From Massilia terrae (GTDB taxonomy: Bacteria; Pseudomonadota; Gammaproteobacteria; Burkholderiales; Burkholderiaceae_D): DNA of 64,000 nucleotides. The notes below the pieces were generated by a model that saw nothing but the letters and a program-made list of their open reading frames with translations, ran no database searches and was not told the DNA's origin. Position numbers and translations under genes: made by a program. The stretch is from contig NZ_JANUGU010000002.1 of assembly GCF_024753145.1 (NCBI RefSeq), positions 186,001 through 250,000 on the forward strand, written 5' to 3'. Positions 53,500 to 62,019 of this stretch are shown one piece after another (position 1 is the stretch's first letter; each line of letters opens with the position of its first letter).

Positions 53500-54483
53500 A
53501 TGAAATCTGGTTTCGCGAAATGGCTGCTGGGTATGGTGCTTTGTGGGTTGGCGGCGCTGGCGTCCGCCGCCGAGTTCCAGGAACAAGCTGTCACGCTGGA
53601 CACCGGCACCGGTACGCTGTTCGGCTCCCTGCTTCTGCCCGCGATGCAAGGCAAGGTCCCGGTGGCGCTGATCATCGCGGGCTCCGGCCCGACGGACCGC
53701 AATGGCAATAATCGCCTGATCCCCGGAAGTAACGACAGCCTGAAAATGCTGGCGCAAACGCTGGCTGGCGATGGCGTCGCCTCGCTCCGCTACGATAAGC
53801 GTGGCATCGCGGCCAGCGCCGCTGCAATGGGCAAGGAATCGGACCTGCGCTTCGACATGTACGTCAACGACGCCGCGGCTTGGGTGGAAAAGCTCAGGGC
53901 CGATCCGCGCTTCGGCCAGATCGTCGTCATCGGCCACAGCGAAGGCTCGCTGATCGGCATGCTGGCCGCGCAGAAGACCAAGCCGGCGGCCTACGTTTCG
54001 CTTGCGGGCGCAGGCGATTCCGCCCCGGTCGTCCTGCGCAAGCAACTCGCCGGCAAACTGCCGCCTGCGCTGGCAAGCGAAAACGAACGCATCCTCACTT
54101 CGCTGGAGCATGGCCAGTCGACGGACGCGGTGCCGCCGGAACTCGCCAGGCTTTATCACCAGGGCGTCCAGCCCTATCTGGTTTCATGGTTCCGCTACTC
54201 GCCGGCGCAGACCGTCAAGTCGCTCGACATGCCTGTCCTGATCGTCCAGGGCGATACCGATATCCAGGTCGGCGTCGATCAGGCGCAAGCGCTGAAGGCC
54301 GCCAAGCCGGATGCGACACTGGCCATCATCCCGGGCATGAACCACGTCCTCAAGATGGTAGCCGCGGACTCGAAGATGCCGCTCGCGTCCTACGGCGATC
54401 CTACTTTGCCTCTGGCGCCGCAGCTGCTCACCACGCTGAAAGACTTCCTGGTTTCGGCGCACATCATCGCGCCTGCCCGCTGA
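53500..54483 (+). CDS. exported alpha/beta hydrolase
   Basis: A 327-residue exported protein. A signal peptide (MKSGFAKWLLGMVLCGLAALASAAEF) precedes an alpha/beta-hydrolase fold with the oxyanion HG-type strand VALIIAGSGPTDRNGNN, the nucleophile Ser in IGHSEGSLIG, an acidic residue in IVQGDTDIQV, and the catalytic His in PGMNHVLK. This pattern is of the BAAT/DUF-type hydrolases that act on small esters or acyl compounds. The ATG at 53500 follows GGAGG closely; a GTG three bases upstream is possible. A strong promoter and an inverted repeat precede it. It overlaps the convergent pgeF gene by 20 bases. Confidence 0.85.
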   Translation: MKSGFAKWLLGMVLCGLAALASAAEFQEQAVTLDTGTGTLFGSLLLPAMQGKVPVALIIAGSGPTDRNGNNRLIPGSNDSLKMLAQTLAGDGVASLRYDKRGIAASAAAMGKESDLRFDMYVNDAAAWVEKLRADPRFGQIVVIGHSEGSLIGMLAAQKTKPAAYVSLAGAGDSAPVVLRKQLAGKLPPALASENERILTSLEHGQSTDAVPPELARLYHQGVQPYLVSWFRYSPAQTVKSLDMPVLIVQGDTDIQVGVDQAQALKAAKPDATLAIIPGMNHVLKMVAADSKMPLASYGDPTLPLAPQLLTTLKDFLVSAHIIAPAR

Positions 54484-55156
54484 TCCCAATGACCGACCAC
54501 TGCACGTCGACCACCGGCGTGCGCGTCTCGCGGTCGCGCCGGTAGCTGTGGAAGGTGAACGGCGCGTCCTCGTGCGGACGGTGGCACATCGTGCACTCCT
54601 CCCGCACCGAGACCGACGTGAAACCGGCATCACGCACTTGCCGCCGCGCGATCGCGCCGAGGTCCAGCAAGCGGCCGCGCGGCGCGACCAGTTCGCGCGG
54701 CATCTCCCACCGCGTGCAGAACTGCTCGATCACCTCCTCTGACACTTCGTAGCAGCACGACCCGGCTGACGGCCCGAGCGCCGCGGTCCAAGCGGCAGGA
54801 TCATCTCCGCGCTCGCGCAGCAGTTCCACGAAACGATCCACGATACCGGCCAGCGCGCCGCGCCAGCCCGCGTGCAGCGCCGCGACGGCGCGCCCGTCCG
54901 AGCGCGCCAGCAGGATCGGCACGCAGTCCGCGGTCGCGATACTCAACAGGAGGCCTGGCCGCTCGGTGTACATGCCGTCCGCTTCGCCGCAGTCTTCGCG
55001 CTGCCGGTCGACCACGGCGATGCGTGTCCCGTGCCGCTCGTGCTGGATCGGCCGCTTGGGCCACCAGGCTGAAAACAGCGCCGCCATGTCGTCGGCGCGG
55101 GTACCGAAGCCGTGGACAATGCCGCCGACCGCGGTCAAGGATGAACTCTTTAACAT
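54464..55156 (-). CDS. pgeF: peptidoglycan editing factor / multicopper-like nucleoside phosphorylase
   Basis: A 230-residue member of the PgeF (YfiH, LACC1-like) family. Motifs are HGFGTRADDMA, CGEADGMYTERPGLLLSIATADCVPILL (Cys near ATADC), HAGWRGALAGIV, and LGPSAGSCCYEV and CTMCHRPHED. It acts in the cytoplasm on cell-wall precursors (removing L-Ser wrongly placed in muropeptide stem) and related proteins cleave purine nucleosides. The ATG at 55156 is preferred over the adjacent GTG. The last 20 bases overlap the end of the convergent hydrolase gene. Confidence 0.92.
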   Translation of the reverse strand: MLKSSSLTAVGGIVHGFGTRADDMAALFSAWWPKRPIQHERHGTRIAVVDRQREDCGEADGMYTERPGLLLSIATADCVPILLARSDGRAVAALHAGWRGALAGIVDRFVELLRERGDDPAAWTAALGPSAGSCCYEVSEEVIEQFCTRWEMPRELVAPRGRLLDLGAIARRQVRDAGFTSVSVREECTMCHRPHEDAPFTFHSYRRDRETRTPVVDVQWSVIGISGQAR

Positions 55157-55261
55157 CACGAAGCAGGTATTGAAGAAGTGTCCATTGTGTCAGATGCGCG
55201 GGCGCGCCGCTGGGGGGCGCGGTAAAATACGGGGTTTGAAGCGTCGACACCGAACATCGCC

Positions 55262-55759
55262 ATGCACATCAACCCCGAACGCAGCACCCGTCCCGACTAC
55301 GACCTGCTGGTGCGCCAGGTCGCCAGCGTCCTCGAAGGCGAGACCTCGCTGGTCGCCAACGCCTCGCAGTTTTCCGCGCTGGTCTACGACACCCTCGCGG
55401 ACCTGAACTGGGCGGGTTTCTACCTGACCGTTCCGGGCAAGAGCGGCCGTGAACAGGACCTGCTGGTCGGCCCGTTCCAGGGCAAACCGGCCTGCGCGCG
55501 CATCCCGTTCGGGCGCGGCGTATGCGGCACCTCGGCCGCGGAGCGCCGCACCATCGTGGTCGCCGACGTGCACGAATTCCCGGGCCATATCGCCTGCGAT
55601 TCGGCGTCGAACTCGGAGATCGTCATCCCGCTGATCAAAAACGGCAAGGTGATCGGCGTGTTCGACATCGACAGCCCTTCCCTCAAGCGCTTCTCGGAAG
55701 AAGACCGCGCCGGCCTTGAAGCGATGCTGAAAGCCTTCCTCGACGCGACCGACTGCTGA
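55262..55759 (+). CDS. msrC: free methionine-(R)-sulfoxide reductase (GAF domain)
   Basis: A 165-residue GAF-domain enzyme close to E. coli YebR (fRMsr), which reduces free methionine-R-sulfoxide. Family blocks are GETSLVANASQFSALVYDTLADLNWAGFYL, LLVGPFQGKPACARIPFGRGVCGTSA (two cysteines of the catalytic trio) and HIACDSASNSEIVIPLI (third Cys). Acidic pocket residues are also present. The ATG at 55262 begins the family region. tal follows 27 bases after the stop in the same direction. Confidence 0.93.
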   Translation: MHINPERSTRPDYDLLVRQVASVLEGETSLVANASQFSALVYDTLADLNWAGFYLTVPGKSGREQDLLVGPFQGKPACARIPFGRGVCGTSAAERRTIVVADVHEFPGHIACDSASNSEIVIPLIKNGKVIGVFDIDSPSLKRFSEEDRAGLEAMLKAFLDATDC

Positions 55760-55786
55760 TTCAGAATTCAACCCACCACTCCGATC

Positions 55787-56716
55787 ATGAACCAACTCGA
55801 ACAGCTCAAGCAGTACACCACCGTGGTTGCCGACACCGGCGACTTCCAGTCGATCAAGGCCTACGCGCCGCAGGACGCGACCACCAACCCGTCGCTGATC
55901 CTGAAGGCCGTGCAGAAGCCGGAATACCGACCGCTGCTGGAAAAGACCATCGCCGATAATCCGAAGGCGTCGACCGGCGAGATCATCGACCGCCTGCTGA
56001 TCGCGTTCGGCACCGAGATCCTGAAATTCGTGCCGGGCCGCGTGTCGACCGAGATCGACGCCGCCCTGTCCTTCGACACCGAAGCCACCGTGGCCAAGGG
56101 CCTGGAGCTGATCGCGCTGTACGAGGCGGCCGGCATCGACCGCAAGCGCGTGCTGATCAAGATCGCGTCGACCTGGGAAGGCATCCGCGCCGCTGAAATC
56201 CTGGAGCGCGAAGGCATCCGCTGCAACCTCACGCTGCTGTTCTCGCTGTGCCAGGCGATCGCCTGCGCGGAAGCGAAGGTGCAGCTGATTTCGCCGTTCG
56301 TCGGCCGCATCTACGACTGGTACAAGAAGTCGACCGGCAATGAGTACACCGGCGCCGACGATCCGGGCGTGCAGTCGGTGAAGCGTATTTACCAGTACTA
56401 CCGCAAGTTCGGCTACAAGACCGAGGTGATGGGCGCGAGCTTCCGCAACACCTCGCAAATCCTCGAACTGGCCGGCTGCGACCTGCTGACCATTTCGCCG
56501 GACCTGTTGCAGAAGCTGGCCGATACCGAAGGCACCGTCGAGCGCAAGCTGACCGCGGATGCGGGCGCAGACGTCCAGAAGATCGCGATGGACGAGAAGA
56601 CCTTCCGCTTCATGCTGAATGAAGATGCGATGGGTACCGAGAAGCTGGCCGAAGGCATTCGCGCGTTCTGCGCGGATTCGAACAAGCTGAAACAGATGAT
56701 CGAGTCGATGCGCTGA
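55787..56716 (+). CDS. tal: transaldolase
   Basis: A 309-residue TalB-type enzyme of the non-oxidative pentose phosphate pathway. It transfers dihydroxyacetone from sedoheptulose 7-phosphate to glyceraldehyde 3-phosphate. Motifs are [14 protein letters not shown] near residue 30, the Schiff-base Lys in [44 protein letters not shown] and [20 protein letters not shown]. The ATG at 55787 has no strong ribosome binding site but is the family start. A REP doublet follows the stop. It joins rpiA and zwf in the pentose phosphate gene set of this window. Confidence 0.96.
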   Translation: MNQLEQLKQYTTVVADTGDFQSIKAYAPQDATTNPSLILKAVQKPEYRPLLEKTIADNPKASTGEIIDRLLIAFGTEILKFVPGRVSTEIDAALSFDTEATVAKGLELIALYEAAGIDRKRVLIKIASTWEGIRAAEILEREGIRCNLTLLFSLCQAIACAEAKVQLISPFVGRIYDWYKKSTGNEYTGADDPGVQSVKRIYQYYRKFGYKTEVMGASFRNTSQILELAGCDLLTISPDLLQKLADTEGTVERKLTADAGADVQKIAMDEKTFRFMLNEDAMGTEKLAEGIRAFCADSNKLKQMIESMR

Positions 56717-56755
56717 TCGCGCGACTAGCTCACGCTTTCACCGCTTACCTAAAAG

Positions 56756-56845
56756 CCGTCGTCCCGGCGAAGGCCGGGACCCATGCTGAGTGTGCTTTTC
56801 GACTGCGCACGCGTTCTATGGGTCCCGGCCTTCGCCGGGACGACG
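56756..56845. repeat. REP doublet after tal
   Basis: The cleanest doublet in the window: CGTCCCGGCGAAGGCCGGGAC at 56756-56784 and GTCCCGGCCTTCGCCGGGAC at 56816-56845 are inverted copies with a 30-base loop. Flanks CATGCTGAG and TTCTATG match those at other copies. It lies between convergent tal and the TetR gene and is a likely two-way transcription stop. Confidence 0.88.
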
Positions 56846-56869
56846 TATTTGGGGGTAGCTATTTAATGC

Positions 56870-57475
56870 TCACGCCCGCAAGCCACTGATCTGCGCATCG
56901 ATCGCCTGCGCGCCGACCTCCAGCAGATCGAACGACGCCGGATCGAACAGCCAGTTGCGGATCAGGCCCTCCTCCAGCGACCACATCCCCAGCGCCGCCG
57001 CGCGCGGATTGACGTCTGCCCGCACCGTCCCCAGCGCGATCGCGCGCTTGATGCGCTCCTCGAAACGCGCCTTCCAGCTTTGCATGCTGTCGTGCCGGCG
57101 CAGCCGCGCCGCGTCCAGCTCGCCCACGATCTCCATCTTCAGCGACGCAATCTCGAACACGCGCCGGGCGCGCTCGTCCTCCACAGTGACGCGCAGGCCA
57201 GCCATCATGTGCTCGCGCAGGTCGCGCAGCGGATCGCTGCCGTCCATCTCCCCCAGCGCCATTTCCAGCGGCATTACGACGCGCTCGATCATCGCGTTGA
57301 AGAGGGCGACTTTGTCGTCGAAATGCCAATAAATGGCCCCGCGCGTCACGCCGGCCGCGGTTGCTATATGCTGCAAGGTTGTACGCGAAACGCCATGTTC
57401 AGCAAACAACTGCTCCGCAGCGTCGAGAATGCGGTCGCGGGTCGCTGCCGCTTCTTCTTTGGTCCTGCGGGCCAT
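56870..57475 (-). CDS. TetR-family repressor of the efflux operon (AcrR/TtgR type)
   Basis: A 201-residue repressor. An N-terminal helix-turn-helix (RDRILDAAEQLFAEHGVSRTTLQHIATAAGVTRGAIYWHFDDKVALFNAMI) closely follows AcrR, MexZ and TtgR proteins. The ligand-binding half follows (about residues 65-201, with EIASLKMEIVGELDAAR). It would bind hydrophobic drugs and release the divergent RND operon. The ATG at 57475 lies 153 bases from the efflux start. An AcrR-like operator sits in that gap. Confidence 0.93.
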   Translation of the reverse strand: MARRTKEEAAATRDRILDAAEQLFAEHGVSRTTLQHIATAAGVTRGAIYWHFDDKVALFNAMIERVVMPLEMALGEMDGSDPLRDLREHMMAGLRVTVEDERARRVFEIASLKMEIVGELDAARLRRHDSMQSWKARFEERIKRAIALGTVRADVNPRAAALGMWSLEEGLIRNWLFDPASFDLLEVGAQAIDAQISGLRA

Positions 57476-57508
57476 GCCTACCTCAAAAAGTTAGGGTCCA
57501 AAACACTA

Positions 57509-57532
57509 AACATACATTCGTGATAGTATCTC
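57509..57532. promoter_or_regulatory. AcrR-like operator between repressor and efflux operon
   Basis: A 24-base site, centre ACATACATTCGTGA-n2-GTAT, agrees at 18 of 24 positions with the E. coli AcrR operator. It lies in the gap between the divergent regulator and pump genes, the natural place for such a site. Confidence 0.7.
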
Positions 57533-57627
57533 GAAAATTTTACAAAAGCCAGTGACACGGCCTCAGTGGGACCACAAAACCCGGTGGGGGAATGGATGTC
57601 ACGTAACTCCTGAAGGAAGCAAACGTA

Positions 57628-58839
57628 ATGCGCTCTGCCAACTCCTCCAACCTTTCCCTGACCCGGGTCGCAGTGGCCACCCTGGCCGCGCTGGCCCTGT
57701 TGTCGGCCTGCGGCAAGAAGGACGCCGCTGCCGGCCCTGGCGCCGGTGGCCACATGCCGCCGCCGGAAGTCGGCGTCATCACCACCAAGTCCCAGCAGGT
57801 CGCGCTGCAGACCGAGCTGCCGGCGCGCGTGGACGCCTTCCGCGTGGCCCAGGTGCGCGCCCGCGTCAATGGCGTGGTGCTCAAGCGCCTGTTCACCGAA
57901 GGTAGCGAGGTCAAGCAGGGCCAGTCGCTGTTCCAGATCGATCCGGAGCCCTACCTGGCCCAGGTCAACAGCGCCAAGGCCGCCGTCGGCAAGGCCGAAG
58001 CCAGCGTGGCCTCGGCCACTGCCCTGTCGGAGCGCTACAAGCCGCTGGTCGCCACCGAGGCCATCAGCAAGCAGGAATATACCAACGCCGTCGCCGCCCA
58101 GAAGCAGGCGGAATCCGACCTGGCCTCGGCCAAGGCGGCCCAGCGCATCGCGCAAATCAATTATGACTACAGCAACGTCTATGCGCCGATCTCCGGCCGC
58201 ATCGGCCGCGCCTTGGTCACCGAAGGCGCGCTGGTGTCGGCCACCGAGGCCACCCAGCTGGCCCTGGTCCAGCAGCTCGACAAGGTGTACCTGAACATCA
58301 CCCAGTCGGCCAGCGACCTGCAGCGCCTGCGCCACCAGGCCGGCGCCCGCAACATCTCCAACGGCCTGCCGGTGTCCGTGGTGCTGGACGACGGCAGCGT
58401 GCTGCCGCGCCAGGGCCGCCTGCTGTTCTCGGACGTGACCGTCGACCCCAGCACCGGCCAGGTAACCCTGCGCGCCGAGATGGACAACCCGGACCGCGCC
58501 CTGCTGCCGGGCCAGTACGTGCGCGTGCGCCTGGCCCAGGCCGAGCTGCCGAACGGTATCCTGGTGCCGCAGCAAGCCGTCACCCGCGGCGGCCAGCAAG
58601 GCGATACCCTGATGGTGATCGGCGCCGACAACAAGCCGGCCCAGCGCACCATTAAGATCGGCTCGCAGGACGGTCCGAACTGGGTTGTCACCGATGGCCT
58701 CAAAGCCGGAGAAAAGGTGATGGTCGACGGCTTCCAGAAGATTGCGATGATGCCGCCTGGCACGCCGGTCAAGCCGGTGCCGTGGACTCCGGTGGCCGAC
58801 AACGCTCCCGCCGCCGCCGCTGCCGCCGCGTCCCGCTAA
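57628..58839 (+). CDS. RND efflux periplasmic adaptor (AcrA/MexA type)
   Basis: A 403-residue membrane-fusion lipoprotein. The signal ends at the lipobox LLSAC (lipid Cys28). A lipoyl-like domain in two halves (VAQVRARVNGVVLKRLFTEGSEVKQGQSLFQID and YAPISGRIGRALVTEGALVSATE) flanks a coiled-coil hairpin (about residues 100-175), then the beta-barrel and membrane-proximal parts (LLPGQYVRVRLAQAELPNGILVPQQAVTRG). It ties the inner-membrane pump to the outer-membrane channel. It is the first gene of the efflux operon. The ATG at 57628 follows GAAGGA. Confidence 0.95.
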   Translation: MRSANSSNLSLTRVAVATLAALALLSACGKKDAAAGPGAGGHMPPPEVGVITTKSQQVALQTELPARVDAFRVAQVRARVNGVVLKRLFTEGSEVKQGQSLFQIDPEPYLAQVNSAKAAVGKAEASVASATALSERYKPLVATEAISKQEYTNAVAAQKQAESDLASAKAAQRIAQINYDYSNVYAPISGRIGRALVTEGALVSATEATQLALVQQLDKVYLNITQSASDLQRLRHQAGARNISNGLPVSVVLDDGSVLPRQGRLLFSDVTVDPSTGQVTLRAEMDNPDRALLPGQYVRVRLAQAELPNGILVPQQAVTRGGQQGDTLMVIGADNKPAQRTIKIGSQDGPNWVVTDGLKAGEKVMVDGFQKIAMMPPGTPVKPVPWTPVADNAPAAAAAAASR

Positions 58840-58857
58840 GCAACGCAAGGATTTTTC

Positions 58858-61800
58858 ATGGCACGTTTTTTTATTGACCGCCCCATCTTCGCGTGGGTGA
58901 TCGCACTATTCATCATGGTGCTGGGCGCCGTCGCGATCAAGCAGCTGCCGATCGCGCAGTACCCGACCGTGGCGCCGCCGACCATCGTGGTCTCGGTGGC
59001 CTACCCGGGCGCCTCGGCCCAGACCCTGGAAGACTCGGTGATCTCCGTCATCGAACGCGAGATCAACGGTTCGCCCGGCATGGTCTACATGGAATCGACC
59101 AGCCAGGCCAACGGCACCGGCTCGATTACCATCAGCTACAGCACCAACACCGACGCCGACCTGGCCCAGGTGGACGTCCAGAACCGCCTGTCGCGCGCCA
59201 CCCCGCGCCTGCCGCAGGCGGTGGTGCAGCAGGGCGTGCGCGTGGACAAGGCGCGCGCCAACTTCCTGCTGTTTACCATCCTCTATTCGGACGACCCGAA
59301 CACGGACCCGATCGCGCTCGGCGATTACGCCTCGCGCAATATCGTGCCTGAAATCCAGCGCCTCGACGGCGTCGGCCAGGCCCAGCTGTTCGGCACCGAG
59401 AAGGCGATGCGCATCTGGATCGACCCGGCCAAGCTGGTCGGCTACGGGCTGTCGCCGAATGACATCAACAACGCGATCCGCACCCAGAACGCCCAGGTGG
59501 CGTCGGGCACCATCGGCGACCTGCCGCTGGCGGCCGGCCAGCAGATGACCGCGACCGTGATCGTCACCGGCCAGCTCAGCACCGTTCAGCAGTTCGGCAA
59601 CATCGTGCTGCGCGCCAACCCGGACGGCTCGACCGTGCGACTGAAGGACGTGGCCCGGATCGAGATCGGCGGCCAGGCCTACGCCACCACGGCGCGCCTG
59701 AACGGCCGCGCCGCGACCGGTATCGGCGTCCAGCTGTCGCCGACCGGTAACGCGCTGCAGACCGGAAAGCTGGTCAAGGAGCGCATGGAGGAGCTGCAGA
59801 AGTACTTCCCGAAAGGCATGCACTACGCGCTGCCCTACGACACCACCACCTTCGTCAACCTGTCGATCCGCCAGGTGGTCGAGACCCTGGTCGAAGCCGT
59901 GATCCTGGTGTTCCTGGTGATGTACCTGTTCCTGCAGAACTTCCGCTACACGGTGATCCCGACCATCGTGGTGCCGGTCGCCCTGCTCGGCTCGTTCGCC
60001 GCGCTGCTCGCGCTGGGCTTCTCGGTCAACGTGCTGACCATGTTCGGCATGGTGCTGGTGATCGGTATCGTGGTCGACGACGCCATCATCGTGGTCGAGA
60101 ACGTCGAGCGCATCATGTCCGAGGAAGGCTTGCCGCCCTTGCAGGCGGCGCGCAAGGCGATGGGCCAGATCTCGGGCGCGATCATCGGCGTGACCGTGGT
60201 GCTGATCTCGGTGTTCGTGCCGCTGGCCTTCTTCGCCGGCGCGGTCGGCAACATCTACCGCCAGTTCTCGGCGGTGATGGTGTCCTCGATCGCGTTCTCG
60301 GCCTTCCTGGCGCTGTCGCTGACGCCGGCCCTGTGCGCCCACCTGCTGAAACCGGTCGAAGCCGGCCACCACCTGGAGAAGAAAGGCCTGTTCGGCTGGT
60401 TCAACCGCACCTTCTCGCGCTCGGCCAAGAACTACGAAGGCATCGTCGCGCGCCTGCTGCGCCGCGTCCCGCGCACCATGGTTGTGTTCGCGGTGGTGAT
60501 CGCGGTGGTCGGCCTGCTGTTCGCCAGGTTGCCGACCTCCTTCCTGCCGAACGAAGACCAGGGCTACATCATCGCCAACATCCAGCTGCCGCCGGGCGCC
60601 ACCGCCGAGCGCACCAGCGCCTCGCTGGACAAGGCCGAGAAGTTCATCCTGGCGCAGCCGGAAGTGAAGGACATGGTGGCCGTGACCGGCTTCTCGTTCT
60701 CCGGCCAGGGCCAGAACATGGGCCTGGGCTTCATCATCCTGAAGCCGTGGGACGAGCGCAAGGGCGCCGGCCATGACGCCCAGAGCGTGGCGGGCCGGAT
60801 GACCGGCTACCTGATGGGCACCCTGCGCGACGCCTTCGTGTTCGTGATCAGCCCGCCGCCGATCCCCGAACTGGGCCGCGGCGCCGGCTTCTCGTTCCGC
60901 CTGCAGGACCGCGGTGGCCTCGGCCACAACGCCCTGCTGGCCGCGCGCAACCAGATGCTGGGCATGGCGATGCAGGACCCGATCCTGACCGGCATCCGTC
61001 CGGAAGGCCTGGAAGACGCGCCCCAACTGTCGCTCGACATCGATCGCGACAAGGCGCAGGCGCTGGGCGTGACTTTCGACGCCATCAACACCGCGATCTC
61101 GACCGCGCTGGGCTCGTCCTACGTGAACGACTTCCCGAACGCCGGCCGCCTGCAGCGCGTGATCGTGCAGTCCGAAGCCAAGGACCGCATGCAGCCGCAA
61201 GACCTGCTGCGCCTGAACGCGCTCAACAGCAAGGGCCAGCCGGTGCCGCTGTCGGCGTTCGCCAGCACGCACTGGGTCACCGGCCCGATGCAGACCACCC
61301 GCTACAACGGCTATCCGGCGATGAGCATCACCGGCGAACCGGCCCCGGGCCACTCCTCGGGCGAGGCGCTGGCCGAGATGGAGAAGCTGGCGGCCAAGCT
61401 GCCGGCCGGCTTCGCCTTCGAATGGACCGGCCAGTCGCGCGAGGAAATCCTGGCCGGCTCCACCGTGTTCGTGCTGATCGGCTTCTCGCTGCTGGCCGTG
61501 TTCCTGGCGCTGGCGGCGCTGTATGAAAGCTGGTCGATCCCGGTGTCGGTGCTGCTGGTGGTGCCGCTCGGCGTGCTGGGCGTGCTGCTGGCGGCCACCC
61601 TGCGCGGCCTGCCCAACGACGTCTATTTCAAGGTCGGCCTGATCACCGTCATCGGCCTGGGCGCGAAGAACGCGATCCTGATCATCGAGTTCGCCAAGGA
61701 CCTGCAGGCGCAGGGCATGTCGGCGATCGATGCCGCGATCAAGGCCAGCCACCTGCGCTTCCGCCCGATCATCATGACCTCGATGGCGTTCATCCTCGGC

Positions 61801-62019
61801 GTGCTGCCGCTGGTGATCGCCTCCGGCGCCGGCGCCGCCTCGCAGCGCGCGATCGGCACCGGCGTGATGGGCGGCATGCTGGTGGCCACCGGCCTGGGCG
61901 TGTTCTTCGTGCCGGTGTTCTTCGTGGTCATCCGCAGGATCTTCAAAGGCAGCGAACGCCAACGCAAGAAGTACGCACACGAACAGGAAACCGGCCCCGT
62001 CGTCGAGGATAAAATCTGA
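58858..62019 (+). CDS. RND multidrug efflux transporter (AcrB/MexB type)
   Basis: A 1053-residue inner-membrane proton antiporter of the HAE1 group with 12 transmembrane helices and two large periplasmic loops. It begins MARFFIDRPIFAWVIALFIM and has NRLSRATPRLPQAV. The proton-relay pair of adjacent Asp in TM4 is in GIVVDDAIIVVENVERI, and the relay Lys in TM10 appears in GLGAKNAILIIEFAKDL. It exports drugs and other hydrophobic compounds from the periplasm and inner membrane. The substrate range cannot be told. It follows the adaptor by 18 bases and overlaps the next gene by one base (TGATG). Confidence 0.97.
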   Translation: MARFFIDRPIFAWVIALFIMVLGAVAIKQLPIAQYPTVAPPTIVVSVAYPGASAQTLEDSVISVIEREINGSPGMVYMESTSQANGTGSITISYSTNTDADLAQVDVQNRLSRATPRLPQAVVQQGVRVDKARANFLLFTILYSDDPNTDPIALGDYASRNIVPEIQRLDGVGQAQLFGTEKAMRIWIDPAKLVGYGLSPNDINNAIRTQNAQVASGTIGDLPLAAGQQMTATVIVTGQLSTVQQFGNIVLRANPDGSTVRLKDVARIEIGGQAYATTARLNGRAATGIGVQLSPTGNALQTGKLVKERMEELQKYFPKGMHYALPYDTTTFVNLSIRQVVETLVEAVILVFLVMYLFLQNFRYTVIPTIVVPVALLGSFAALLALGFSVNVLTMFGMVLVIGIVVDDAIIVVENVERIMSEEGLPPLQAARKAMGQISGAIIGVTVVLISVFVPLAFFAGAVGNIYRQFSAVMVSSIAFSAFLALSLTPALCAHLLKPVEAGHHLEKKGLFGWFNRTFSRSAKNYEGIVARLLRRVPRTMVVFAVVIAVVGLLFARLPTSFLPNEDQGYIIANIQLPPGATAERTSASLDKAEKFILAQPEVKDMVAVTGFSFSGQGQNMGLGFIILKPWDERKGAGHDAQSVAGRMTGYLMGTLRDAFVFVISPPPIPELGRGAGFSFRLQDRGGLGHNALLAARNQMLGMAMQDPILTGIRPEGLEDAPQLSLDIDRDKAQALGVTFDAINTAISTALGSSYVNDFPNAGRLQRVIVQSEAKDRMQPQDLLRLNALNSKGQPVPLSAFASTHWVTGPMQTTRYNGYPAMSITGEPAPGHSSGEALAEMEKLAAKLPAGFAFEWTGQSREEILAGSTVFVLIGFSLLAVFLALAALYESWSIPVSVLLVVPLGVLGVLLAATLRGLPNDVYFKVGLITVIGLGAKNAILIIEFAKDLQAQGMSAIDAAIKASHLRFRPIIMTSMAFILGVLPLVIASGAGAASQRAIGTGVMGGMLVATGLGVFFVPVFFVVIRRIFKGSERQRKKYAHEQETGPVVEDKI

